64,000 nucleotides of DNA from the NCBI RefSeq assembly GCF_904849725.1, contig NC_058523.1, forward strand, positions 205,991,689-206,055,688. Reading direction: 5' to 3'. Origin of the DNA: Hordeum vulgare subsp. vulgare. Lineage: Eukaryota; Streptophyta; Magnoliopsida; Poales; Poaceae. Positions 23,821 through 35,549 of the stretch are shown piece by piece (position 1 is the stretch's first letter; every line of letters starts with the position of its first letter). The notes under the pieces were generated by a model. That model saw only the letters and a program-made list of their open reading frames with translations, searched no databases and had not been told where the DNA came from. The position numbers and the translations under genes are program-made.

Positions 23821-24605
23821 AAACCCTTGTGCTCGTAGGGCGTGGAAAGACGACTTCAAGAGCAGAGCCAACGATCAACACCCGGCAAGCCTTTTTACCC
23901 AGGTTTGGGCCACTTACGTGTAAAACCCTATGATCTACTCGCCTAGTTGTATTAAGCGTTTTGTTGTTTGTTATAGTGATCGATGATAACCGTCTTATGG
24001 CCAATGTCCAAAGAGTCTAACCCCTTGTGAATGAGTTAAGGGCCTCCTTTTATAGGCATAGGGGTGACCTATAGTGCTCAGTGGTAGGTTCACGAGAATT
24101 TATAGTGAACCTAGAGCGATGCTTATCCATCTACCGTTGTCAGGTGCATTAAATGCACGTCTTGTCCTTGTCAGCAACGTGCTGGTGAATACATGTGTCC
24201 AGGCATTTCGACACCTGGACACCACGCTGGCGCATGTGGAATGCGCTGGAACTAGGGGGCGGCGACACTGTGGCAAGAGTCGTCGCCCTCCAGTGCCTAG
24301 CCTCGTCTTCCCGTCAAGGGAGTTTGCCGGGGCCCTGGGTCTTCATCCCGGCAAGGAAGCTTGCTGGGGGATTCGGTTGTCATCCCGGCAAGGGGAGCTT
24401 GCCGAGGTCTTCTACTTGGTGAGCTCATCACACCCACTAAACGGGCATGGCCTTGGTTATCTTCTCGGCGAGGCAGGATTGCCAGGGCCTTGGTAATCTC
24501 AGGGGTGCATCTTGTCTGGATCCCGTTGTGCCCTGCCGTCAGGGGCTCATTGCGCCTGTGCACAAGTCTAGGGCACTAGGGACCCCAGTCATTAGTGCAC
24601 CAACA
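23821..24605 (-). mobile_element. Minus-strand LTR (copia-like), 3' end missing
   Basis: On the minus strand the LTR starts TGTTGGTGCACTAATGAC at 24605. It contains a TATA box and a leader with GGTAAAAAGGCTTGCC. It stops at 23821, where it directly meets the end of the outer LTR. No matching target duplication is found, so the junction is probably a deletion. The U3 part (24290-24480) has repeated CCCGGCAAG / CTTGCCGGG words. Short frames in it are not genes. Assignment to copia rests on the TGTTGG start and general look. Confidence 0.6.
24046..24054 (-). promoter_or_regulatory. TATA box of the minus-strand LTR
   Basis: TATAAAAGG on the minus strand, about 550 bases into the LTR, in the context CCTATAAAAGGAGGCCC, a strong plant core-promoter form. 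Confidence 0.6.
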
Positions 24606-25382
24606 CAAGGGCTTCGTTTGGCTCTTGGGGAGTCACACAACGACGACCTTGCTAAATTACAAAAAGATCATGATCATGCTCTTGTTCTTACTCGTGTGCT
24701 CCAATCCAAAAAGGATGCACTTGGGGTTTACCTCGATAGACTCAAGGAAGAGCTTTCCAGACTTGACAAGGCTCATACGGCTTTGAAGAGTGTTCGTTCT
24801 TCTTTAAAAGAGTGTCAAGTTCAACACCAGGTAAAACTCACTAAGGAAATAGCCACATGTTGTCCTTTTGTATTAATTGATAATGTCCATGCTACTAGCC
24901 CATGTTGTGAGCATGTACATCTTGTGGAGGAGAATGCCAAATTAAAAGAGCATCTTGAGAAAGGCCTTTTGACATGCATTCATGGCGAAAAGAATCTAAA
25001 TGACCTTTTGAGATATCAAAAGGAAGTGGTTGCAAAGGATGTAGTTGGCTTTGCACCCAAGTCCAAGAAGAACAAGAAGATCAAGACCAAGCAACCTCCC
25101 CCGCTTAAGGAAACCTTTGTGAAATCCCGGGAGGGTACTCATGAGAAGGAGAAGGGTAAAGCTAAGGATGGTAATGCCAAGAAGGGCAAAACCCTCCTTC
25201 CCAACAAAGCCATCGACTTTAACATCCCTTATGTTTTATGCCATGCTAGTGATGGGAATGTCTTCTCTAAATTTCTTGGTTCTCCTAATGAATACATTGA
25301 ATGGTCTATTTGGGTTCGTAATATCCTTGTCACTAACTTGAAAGGACCCATTAAAGAATGGGTACCTAAATACAAGCATTGA
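24606..25382 (+). pseudogene. Sirevirus gag, C-terminal coiled-coil part
   Basis: About 258 codons from the junction to TGA at 25380. The residues are rich in Leu, Lys and Glu with heptad-like spacing (LAKLQKDHDHAL, YLDRLKEELSRLDKAH, HLVEENAKLKEHLEKG). They are followed by a Lys-rich segment (PKSKKNKKIKTKQPPP) and the conserved tail NILVTNLKGPIKEWVPKYK, which in sireviruses lies between gag and protease. The capsid part and zinc knuckle would lie upstream and are absent. Open here, but no start codon of its own: the in-frame ATG upstream lies in another element's LTR. Confidence 0.7.
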
Positions 25383-25410
25383 TCTTATGTAGGAGTTTGC
25401 TTCTAGTGGA

Positions 25411-25611
25411 GTGTCATGGTTGCTTGATAGCGGAGCGGGAAATCATATGACTGCAATCAAGGACTTGGTGGTGGAATTTCATCCCGGCCCATCCGTAGCC
25501 ACCCGAGTCTCCTTTGGTGATGATGCGATTTCAAAGGTAATGGGTCTTGACAAGGTGGTAATTTCTCTAGAACTTACCATTGAAGAAGTCAGGCTTGTTG
25601 AGACCCTTGCA
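25411..25611 (+). pseudogene. Copia protease fragment
   Basis: The conserved copia protease motif WLLDSGAGNHMTA is followed by FHPGPSVATRVSFGDDAISKV and VRLVETLA. The D-S-G active site is intact. It lies in a different frame from gag and is cut at about 25611 by the truncated LTR of NA-2; the rest of protease and the integrase core are gone. Confidence 0.8.
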
Positions 25612-26816
25612 TGATAGCAAGTATTACGGTGGGTGAACGAATTACTGTCGAGCAATTGATAGAATCGCACAAAGTCATGATGATATCTAAGGCAATGATC
25701 GTACATATAGGCATCACGTCCGAGACAAGTAGACCGATACTGTCTGCATCTACTACTATTACTCCACACATCGACCGCTATCCAGCATGCATCTAGTATA
25801 TTGAGTTCATAACAAACAGAGTAACGCCTTAAGCAAGATGACATGATGTAGAGGGATAAATTCATGCAATAGATATAAACCCCATCTTTTTACCCTTGAT
25901 GGCAAAACCATGACGCGTGCCTCGCTACCCCTTCTGTCACTGGGTGAGGACACCGCATGGTATGAACCCAAAACCAAGCACTTCTCCCATTGCAAGAATT
26001 ATACATCAAGTTTGCCAAACGAAACCCACAACTCGAAGAGAATTACAAGGATACGAAATCATGCATATAAGAGATCAGAGGAGACTCAAATAATATTCAT
26101 AGATAATCTGATCATAAATCCACAATTCATCGGATCTCGACAAACACACCGCAAAAGAAGATTACATCGTATAGATCTCCATGAAGATCATGGGGAACTC
26201 TGTATTGAAGATCCAAGAGAGAGAAGAAGCCATCTAGCTACTAGCTATGGACCCGAAGGTCTGTGGTGAACTACTCACGCATCACCGGAGAGGCAATGGT
26301 GTTGATGAAGAAGCCCTCCGTGTCCGAATCCCCCCTCCGGCAGGGCACTAGAACGGGCCCCAGATGGGATCTTGCGGAGACAGAAGCTTGTGGCGGCGGA
26401 AAAGTATTTTCGTGGCTCTCTCTCTCGTAGTTTTGCATTTTAGAGAATTTATAACCGGAAGAAGTAAGGCAAAGGAGCCACGGGGGGGCCACAAGCCTGC
26501 TAGGCGCCCCCCAGGCTGCGGCTAGGGGGCTTGTGACCTCCCCCGGGGTCATTTGCCGTGGTTCTCAAGTCCCTTGCGTATCTTCTGCTATGGAAAAAAT
26601 CATTCCGCAGGTTTTATTCTGTTTGGACTACGTTTAATATTCTTCTCTGAAAAAGGTCAAAAACCCGGAAAAAACGGAAACTGGCACTTGGCACTGAGTT
26701 AATAGGTTAGTCCCAAAAAGATATAAAATAGCATATTCATGCATACAAAACATCCAATGTTGACAAGATAATAACATGGAACCATCAAAAAATATAGATA
26801 CGTTGGAGATGTATCA
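25612..26816 (-). repeat. NA-2 3' LTR, truncated
   Basis: Homologous to 33561-34767. It starts abruptly at gatagcaagtattacggtgg; the missing terminus marks a deletion breakpoint. Confidence 0.8.
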
Positions 26817-27422
26817 AGAATCCCCAAGCTTAACTCCTGGTCGTCCTCGAGTAGGGAACTGATAAAGACTAAAATTTTGATGTGGAATGCTACCTAACAT
26901 ATTTGTCCTTTGTAACTTCTTTCTTGTGGCATGAATGTTCAGATCCGTAAGATTCAAAACAATAGTTTACTATTGACATGAAAACAATAATACTTCAAGC
27001 AAACTAGCAAGGTAATCATGAACTTTTGAAATAACAAGGCCAAAGAAAGTTATCCCTACAAAATCATATAGTCTGGCTATGCTCCATCATCCCCACACAA
27101 AGAATTTAAATCATGCACAACCCCGGTATTGGCCAAGTAATTGTTTTCGCACTCTTACTTTCTCAAACCTTTTCAACTCTCACGCAATACATGAGCGTGA
27201 GCCATGGATATAGCACTATAGGAGGAATAGAGTGTTGTGGAGGTTGTGAGGAAAAAGGGAGGAGATGGTCACATTGACTTGGCGTATCAATGGGCTATGG
27301 AGATGCCCATCAATAGATATCAATGTGAATGAGCAGGATTACCGTGCAACGGATGCACAAGAGCTATAAGTGTGTGAAATCTCAAAAGGAGAACTAGTGG
27401 GTGTGCGCCCAACTTGCTTGCT
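26817..27422 (-). other. NA-2 polypurine tract and 3' interior
   Basis: On the minus strand AAGCTTGGGGATTCT precedes the 3' LTR. The rest matches NA-1 3820-4420 and is gene-free. It ends at the target duplication TTGCT of the solo LTR. Confidence 0.7.
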
Positions 27423-30069
27423 TGTAACGACCAAACCTCGAAGGATTTGAGTCTCTGTGCTTAACTGTGCTAGTCCCTGGATCGACTCGCTAGCACACAC
27501 AGTATAGATGAATACCAGAATAGCAAGTGCATCATTTATTACAACGTATGATCCAGAATTTATAAAGTATAACAATCTGCATAGCACTTAGCTATCTCTA
27601 ATAAATAATGGCAGCGGAAATGTAACAAAATAATAACGATGAGTCCCATCATAGCCCACCGGCGAAAAGGTTGAGTGAAGACTCGCGACCCTACTATATC
27701 TCACTGATCATCTGAATATCCTGCAACATGATAAGTTGCAGCCACAAGGGTCAATAAATTGAATGTATTGGCAATTCACACATAATGATAATGCAAACCT
27801 ACATATATAAGAAATGTATGACAAACAAAACAGTCAAGTTGGTTCGGCATAAAGATAACTTCACCTACCTCCATGAACTGATCAAGGTCTCACACGCCAT
27901 AACCAATTTAAAACCCGCAAGAGAGAACTCACAAACCTACAGTGAGATGACAAAGATCTTCAAGATGTATCAAGTGCGCTCAGTCGATGAAGCATTCAAT
28001 GGGGACTCCAAAGCGCTCAGCCATCAACGCATTCACCTGATTTAAGTCCCGACAACTCAAGTGCGCTCAGTCATGGCGCATTCTCTAGGGACAATAGAGC
28101 GCTCAGCCATAGACGCATTCACTCGAGCAAAAGCCCCGAGCCTACAGCTATAAACACTCACTACTTCATAAAACAGTCGGTACGAGTCCATGTATACCAT
28201 AGCATATCCAAACACACAATTAAACAAATGCAATCCAGGACACACATATGGCAACCAGCAATACAAGAATCACACCAAACAAATAAGATATCATAACAAT
28301 GCCAAGCATACATATAGGATGAGCATAATCAAAAGTGCAAACTTGCCTTGAACGGTGTTGAAGTACTCTAACGCTTAATTCTGGTCCGCTCCACACTCCG
28401 GACAATCTATATATATTCGACGAAGGCATCGATAAATAAACTGTACTCACATAACATCAAAATAAAATCAACAACAAAGAATTCAATTAAAACTCAATTA
28501 ACAGAAACATATGAGTAGATATTGATTATCTACATGATAGTGGGAGCACAAAGCAAAAAGAAATAATTAAATTAGATGAACGGTTTGCAAAATACGGCCT
28601 CCGATATGTTTAACCTAAATCAGATCCAACTAAAATTTTAAATATCACAAACCTGAAAACTATTAGTGCTATCATGTTCTTCTCATTAGTACGAGATCAC
28701 ATGAAATAGAATTTCCTGAATCGGAGTTACGAGTAAAAAGTTAAACATGTTTTAAAATCTCACCGAGAATTTGCCCGAGCTAAAACAGATCAAAAACAGG
28801 ATTAATACGGGTACTGTAGCAATTTTGTGGATTGGACGAATCGGATTATGTGCACGTGCTTACCACGAACAACGGTGAAAAACGGGTTGGTTCCGACGTG
28901 GTGCCTCCGGTGGTGCTTCTCCGATGACTCTTCGACGAACGGCGGCTCCGGCGAAGACGGGCAACTCCGATGATGGTGGGGTGAACTCCGGCGAACGGCG
29001 CTGCTGTGGCAGGATGCTCCGGGACGGCGACTGGTTCTATGAGATCTCCGCGAGATGAGGCGAACAGCGGCGGCTGCAGGGCGGATCGATAGCAGGAAAA
29101 AAATTGGGACAGAGGATAATTGGGACAGGGGCTTCGGTCCTTGGGATATTAGTTCGCGATGGGAAAATAAATCCCTCGCGCACACGAAATCGGTTCGGGG
29201 AAGGATTCCTGGGAGAAAACGAGGTTGACGCATCAGTAGGAGTCCGGCTCGCTCGGTGTGGTTGTGCGCTGGAGCCAACGCGTTGGCTGCTCGCGATGGG
29301 AGCTGGGTCCTGCGGCTGCTCGCGCGCTCAGATGCTCGGGTGAAACGGGCGAGGCACGAGCCTCTGGAGGCTGGCGCTCGGTGCGGTGTGCTGGAGGACC
29401 GGTGGGACGGCCAACGGGTACCTGGGCGATAGAGTTGCTAGCCGCCGGGAAAAAAAGGTGATGGGGGTGATGCGATGGGCACAGCTCCTGGAGGCTGGGT
29501 CTCTCGATGCAAGGCTCCTCGAGGTTGGGCACAAGGCGCTGGTGCGCTCTGTACTGGAGTCCAGGCGCTGGCTGGCTAAGCCTGGCTAGCTGGTTCGGTC
29601 CACTTTTTTTTTTAAGAAAATAGTCATGAAAATAAAAAATATAACATATAATATATATATTCTGGTTAAATAAAATACCAGAAAATAATATACTAAAAAT
29701 ACTAAAACAAGCAGAAAAATAATATATAGTTAATATATTCTAAAGGAACACTAGTTCCACCTAATGCAAAATTTTACAAATAATTTTTTTTTGCAATAGG
29801 TCACACAACGAGTAGTGAGAACCCAACTAAAAATAATTTCGGAGATTATGAAATTTGCAAAACAATATAAGGCGACTCCAAAATAAAATTCTAAACCTTA
29901 TGAACTCTTTATTTGAATGGGGAGAAGTCATGTTATCTCCACTCCAATATAAATTGCCCTGAGTTGCATAATGAAAAGAATATTCAGAAAAATTCAAACA
30001 CGCATAGAAATCAAGATGACAAAGAATGATCCTGCTAATATACCAAATCTAAAAATTTGGGATGTTACA
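27423..30069 (-). mobile_element. Solo LTR (2647 bp) with perfect 5-bp TSD
   Basis: Ends TGTAACGACC at 27423 and GGGATGTTACA at 30069 have TG...CA form and a short inverted repeat (TGTAAC/GTTACA). It is flanked by TTGCT at 27418-27422 and 30070-30074. The surrounding NA-2 sequence joins cleanly across it when compared with NA-1 near 4420-4440, which confirms the limits. No internal coding domain, PBS or second LTR was found, so it is most simply a solo LTR left by LTR-LTR recombination. Orientation minus is inferred from the TGTAACATCCC start common in grass gypsy LTRs. The GC-rich tract at 28880-29590 is LTR sequence; the frames there show no known domain. Confidence 0.8.
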
Positions 30070-32243
30070 TTGCTTACGGAGACCTAGGGCAATTTTGAGG
30101 AAGCCCATCATTGGAATATACAAGCCAAGTTCTATAATGAAAATTCCCACTAGTATATGGAAGTGTCAAAACAAGAGACTCTCTATCATGAAGAACATGG
30201 TGCTATTTTGAAGCACAAGTGTGGAAAAATATAGTAACATTGTCCCTTCTCTCTTTTTTTGTTTGGGCTCCTTGGCCTCTTTTCATATTTTTTTGGTGGG
30301 CAACTTTGGCCTCTTTTTTATTTCCTCACATGGGACAATGCTCTAATAATGATGATCATCACACTTTTATTTACTCACACCTCAATACTTAGAGCAATGA
30401 TGACTCTATAGGAAATGCCTCCGGCAGTGTACCGGGATGTGCAAGGATCTAGCTTAGCGTATGACGTTGTAACATCTCGCTAGCTATCTTACGATCATGC
30501 AATGGCAATATGAAAGTGACGGCACAAGTCATGAGACGGAACGGTGGGAGTTGCATGGCAATATATCTCGGAATGGCTATGAAAATGCCATAATAGGTAG
30601 GTATGGTGGCTGTTTTGAGGAAGGTATATGGTGGGTTTGTGTACCGGCAAAAGTTGTGCGGCACTAGAGAGGCTAGCAATGGTGGAAGATGAAAGTGCAT
30701 CTATACCATGGACTCATATTAGTCATAAAGAACTCATATACTTATTGCAAAAGTTTTATTAGTAATCGAAACAAAGTGCTAAACGCATACTCCTAGGGGA
30801 AGGGTTTGTAGGTGTAAACCATCGCGCGAATCTGACCGCCACAAAATGGATGACAATCAATAAATCAATTATGCTCCAACTTCCTAACATGGCGGTTCGC
30901 CATACGTGCATGCTACGGGAACACTAACTTCAACAGAAGTATTTCAAGATTCACAACACCCTAGTAACATAACTCTAATATTACCAAATCCATATCTCAA
31001 AACTTAATTGTTAGGAATCAAACTTCTCTTACTAATCAATGCACTTGAATATGGAAGTTTTTATTATATCCTCTTTGGATGCCTATCATATTTAGGACAA
31101 ATTTCATAGCACACGCCAATTACCAAGTTACTGAGAGAGAGCATTCTCAAAAAGATATAAGTGAAGATCGAGAGTTTTTATTCCTTCAAAATATGATACC
31201 GCCGTGCTCTAAAAAGATCTAAGGGAAGCACTAGAGAAAAGTTATCTAGCTCAAAAGATATAAGTGAAGCACATGCGATCTAAATTGCCTAACTCAAAAG
31301 ATATAATTGAAGGTCATTGAGTATTCTAGCAAATTGACGATGAGTGCATGTCTCTCTCAAAAAGGTGTGCAGCAAGGATGATTGCGACAAAACAAAAAGA
31401 AAATACTCCTATAATACACGACGCTCCAAGAAAAACACATATCATGCGGTGAATAAAAATATAGCTCCCAGTAACGTTACCGATGGATTGAAGACGAAAG
31501 AGGGGATGCCTTCCCGGGGCATCCCCAAGCTTATGCTTTTTAGTGTCCTTGAATTTGGCTTGGGATGCCTTGGGCATCCCCAAGCTTCAGCTCTTTCCAC
31601 TCTTTATCCCATTGTCCATGAGAACATCACCCAAAACTTGAGAACTTCACAACACAAAACTTAAACAGAAACTCGTGATATCATTAGCATAAGAAAACAA
31701 ACTGCCAACTCTTTAGGTACTGTAGTATGCTTGATTTCTATTTACATTGATGTTATATTACTGTATTCTCACTTTTTCATGGCTAGTACCCCTCGATACT
31801 AACCATAGTTTCATCAAAATAAGCAATCAACACAACAAAAACAGAATCTGTCGAAAACAGACCAGTCTGTAGCAATCTGTATACTTCGTATACCTTTGGT
31901 ATCCCAAAAATTCTGAACAATTATGATAGTTAGTGCAATTTTTATATCAATCAGAAGAAAAAATAATCAATTCAAAAGCTCTCTCTGGATAGGAAATAAA
32001 AATAATTTTGTGAGCACAAAGTTTCTGTATTTTTCAGCAAGATCAAACAACCAACACCAAAACTAATCATAAAGGTTCTACTTGGCACAAACACTAATTA
32101 AAACATAAAAACACAATCATAACAGAATCATGATTGTGTGGACTCAACTAAACAGAAAGTGAAAAGAAAAAATAAATTTATTCATTGGGTTGCCTCCCAA
32201 CAAGCACTATTGTTTAACGCCCTTTTAGCTAGGCATTCATAAT
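30070..32243 (-). other. NA-2 interior without genes
   Basis: Begins with the right TTGCT duplication and continues the NA-1/NA-3-like interior. It contains short direct repeats of aaaagatataagtgaag at 31150-31310. No pol domain is readable. Confidence 0.65.
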
Positions 32244-33014
32244 TCAATGATGCTCACATAAAAGATAACAATCAGACACGAACAGAGCATCATGAAACAT
32301 GTGACAAACATATCTAAGTCTAACATACTTCCTATGCATTGTAATTTTATAGGAAAACAAATTATCAAGACAAGCAATAACTACCATATGCAAGGAATAA
32401 GAAAGAGACAATATCAATCTCAACATAACGAGTGGTGATTTAGTAACATGAAAGTTTCTACCACAATATTTTCCTCTCTCATAATAATTACATGTGGGAT
32501 CATATTCAAATTCAACAATATAACTATCACATAGGATATTCTTTTCATGATCCACATGCATGCAAGGTTGACGCTCTTAAAAAATAGTGGGATTATCATC
32601 AACTAAAGTCTTGACTTCTCCAAACCCACTTTCAATATTATTGCAAACATTATTATCAATATCATATTCATCATGAGGCTTAAACAAATTTTCAAGATCA
32701 TAAGAAAAATCATCACCCGAATCATGATCATTGCAACAAGTAGTGGACATAGCAAAACTAGCATCCCCAAGCTTATGGTTTTGCATATTTTTTGCATGAT
32801 TGACATTAATAGAATTCATAGTGAAACCATTGCAATCATGCTTTTCATTGCAGGATCCCTCGTGAATTACTTCATAAATTTCTCCATCACAATTTTCAGA
32901 TTCACGCGTCTCAAGCAAAACTTCATAAAGATAATCTAGTGCACACAACTCACTACCAATTGGTTCAACATAATTGGATCTCTTAAAGAGATTAGCAAGT
33001 GGATGAGGATCCAT
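32244..33014 (-). pseudogene. NA-2 ORF of unknown function, frameshifted
   Basis: The first frame starts MDPHPLANLFKRSN at 33014 and runs 145 codons to 32577: acidic, with a Cys/His/Asp-rich middle (STTCCNDHDSGDD) and an end reading ESGFGEVKTLVDDNPTIF. After a frame change near 32570 a second frame of about 100 codons continues (ILCDSYIVEFEYDPTCNYYERGK, then a Leu-rich half). It lies where NA-1 has gag but shows no gag motif. I recall similar ORFs being frequent in Triticeae elements but know of no assigned function. Treat as an element-encoded protein remnant. Confidence 0.5.
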
Positions 33015-33222
33015 ATCAATAGATACTTAGCAAGCAAAGATGCAAGCATATTGAAGGCACATAGCACATAAGCAAAGGAAAGGCAAACGAAAAAGGCAAA
33101 TATTTTTGTAAATTTTCTTTTTTTAGAAGTGGGGGAGAGGGAACTAGAGGCAAAAGGCAAATAATGTAAATGCAAGATATTATTTTGCGACAGTTACTTG
33201 GATATGATTCACTTTGAATACT

Positions 33223-33239
33223 CCCCGGCAACGGCGCCA
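33223..33239 (-). other. NA-2 primer binding site (tRNA-Asp)
   Basis: Minus strand TGGCGCCGTTGCCGGGG, the exact complement expected for the 3' end of tRNA-Asp, eleven bases after the 5' LTR. Confidence 0.85.
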
Positions 33240-33250
33240 GAAATTCTTCT

Positions 33251-34767
33251 TGCTACCTCTTGAGCTTGCGTTGGTTTTTCCCTTAAAGAGGAAAGGGTGA
33301 TGCAGCAGAGTAGCAGTAAGTATTTCCCTCAGTTTGAGAACAAAGGTATCAATCCAGTAGGAGTATCAAGATGAGGCACCAATGTACCTGCGCAAAAACT
33401 AACAAACTTGCACCCAACGCTATAAAGGGGTTGTCAATCCCTTCATGATTATTTGCAAGTTGAGATCTGAAGGTCGAAAGTACAACAAAGTAAAAGTGTA
33501 GATCTGAAAATATGATGTGAAGTAGACCCGGGGGCCATAGTATTCACTGGAGGCTTCTGTCGTGATAGCAAGTATTACAGTGGGTGAACGAATTACTGTC
33601 GCACAATTGATAGAATCGCCCAAAGTCATGGTGATATGTAAGGCAATGATCATACATATAGGCATGACGTCCGAGACAAGTAGACCGATACTGTCTGCAT
33701 CTACTACTATTACTCCACACATCGACTGCTATCCATCATGCATCTAGTGTATTGAGTTCATAACAAACAGAGTAATGCCTTAAGCAAGATGACCTGATGT
33801 AGAGGGATAAATTCACGCAATAGATATAAACCCCATCTTTTTACCATTGATGGCAACAACACGATGCATGCCTCGCTACCCCTTCTGTCACTCGGTGAGG
33901 ACACCGCATGGTATGAACCCAAAACCAAGCACTTCTCCCATTGCAAGAATTATAGATCAAGTTGGCCAAATGAAACCCACAACTCGAAGACAATTACAAG
34001 GATATAGAATCATGCATATATGAGATCAGAGTAGACTCAAATAATATTCATAGATAATCTGATCATAAATCCACAATTCATCGGATCTCGACAAACACAC
34101 CGCAAAAGAAGATTACATCGGATAGATCTCCATGAAGATCATGAAGAACTTTGTATTGAAGATCCAAGAGAGAGAAGAAGCCACCTAGCTACTAGCTATG
34201 GACCCGAAGGTCTGTGGTGAACTACTCACGCATCATCGGAGAGGCAATGGTGTTGATGAAGAAGCCCTCCGTATCCGAATCCCCCCTCCGGCAGGGCACC
34301 AGAACGTTCCCTAGATGGCATCTTGTAGAGACAGAAGCTTGCGGCGGCGGAAAAGTATTTTCGTGGCTCTCTGTGGCAGTTTTGGATTTTTAGAGAATTT
34401 ACAGGCGGAAGAAGTAGGTCAAAGGAGCCACGGGGGACCCACAAGCCTGCTAGGCGCCCCCAGGCCGCGGCTAGGGGGCTTGTGACCTCCCTCGGGGTCC
34501 TTTGCCTTGGTTCTCAAGTCCCCTGCGTATCTTCTGTTATGGAAAAAAATCATTCCGCAGTTTTTATTCTGTTTGGACTCCGTTTAATATTCTTCTATGA
34601 AAAAGGTCAAAAACACGAAAAAACAGAAACTGGCACTTGGCACTGAGTTAATAGGTTAGTCCCAAAAAAAGATATAAAATAGCATATTCATGAATACGAA
34701 ACATCCAAAGTTGACAAGATAATAGCATGGAACTATCAAAAATTATGGATACGTTGGAGACGTATCA
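33251..34767 (-). repeat. NA-2 5' LTR (1517 bp)
   Basis: Starts TGATACGTCTCC on the minus strand at 34767 and ends ...GTAGCA-like at 33251. Full-length relative of the NA-1 3' LTR and the NA-3 LTR. Confidence 0.85.
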
Positions 34768-35334
34768 CCCAACAAACCTTCATGCATCAATACTGTGTCA
34801 CCATGAGGTGCTCGTTTGTCTAAATTTGAACCTAGAGCTCAAGAGGGCATCTTTTTTGGTTATTCTACAAACTCTCATGCTTACAATGTCCTCAACATGT
34901 CCAATGGACTCATTGAGGAGATGTGTAACGTGGAGTTTGATGAAAATAATGGTTCCCAAGTGGAGAAAAGTGGTATTTGTGATGTAGGTGAAGAAATTCC
35001 TACCCAAGCCATAAGAAGAATGGGTGTGGGACACTTCCTACCCGTTGAGGAACCCCTTGTGACCGAAGGAGAAGGAGAATGTTCCACTCAAGTGGAACCA
35101 TCACCAACACAAGACCCACACGCTTCCGGAGAACAAAGTGAAGGCCCTCAACCTTGTGATCAAGATCAAGGAGAAGATCAACCACATGAAGGTGGTTCAC
35201 CAAGTGATGTCCTTGATCAAGCTCACACCTCTGAGCAAACTCAAGATCTAGAGAAATATCAAGATCAAGGCCAAGCTCAAGATCAAGACCAAGCTCAAGA
35301 TCAAGAGGAAGCTCACAATGTCGGCAAAGGTTAG
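34768..35334 (+). pseudogene. Copia integrase C-terminal end and linker to RT
   Basis: After the NA-2 boundary, the frame near 34816 reads LSKFEPRAQEGIFFGYSTNSHAY, the conserved end of copia integrase, then VLNMSNGLIEEMCNVEFDE, standard in sireviruses. A linker rich in Gln, Asp and Glu follows, with the tandem pattern DQDQAQDQ at its end (35220-35310). TAG stops the frame at 35332. The few codons before 34816 are in a different frame. The catalytic core of integrase (HHCC and DDE) is missing. Confidence 0.75.
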
Positions 35335-35549
35335 AAAAATGTTCCTCCTTAACTGTCCATGGTGGAGATTTGAGAAGACGTGCCTCCAAGGATGCTTTCA
35401 GGCCTAAAAATAATTAACATGTATTAGAAAATGTCTATGACATCCTAATGAGAGGGGTAACCACTCGTATAGAATTATCAAACTTTAGTGCACTTCATGA
35501 GTTTTGTTTCTTGCATTGAACCCCTAAAGGTACAATAAGCATCGGAGAC

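Larger units (their letters stand above)
25612..34767 (-). mobile_element. NA-2: Athila-like non-autonomous element in the copia element
   Basis: Minus-strand element. 5' LTR 34767-33251, intact tRNA-Asp-type PBS, a short ORF region 33014-32244, a long non-coding interior, polypurine tract, and 3' LTR 26816-25612. The 3' LTR has lost its last ~320 bp together with adjoining copia sequence, so no target duplication can be tested. The interior matches NA-1 and NA-3 and is split by a solo LTR at 27423-30069. No gag domain of the NA-1 kind, protease or RT is found. Confidence 0.85.

Noticed and set aside
28802..29589. Cluster of 70-160-codon frames in a GC-rich tract, possibly a host gene
   Set aside because: The tract lies within a 2.6-kb LTR bounded by a perfect target duplication, and no domain or splice-consistent structure is visible.
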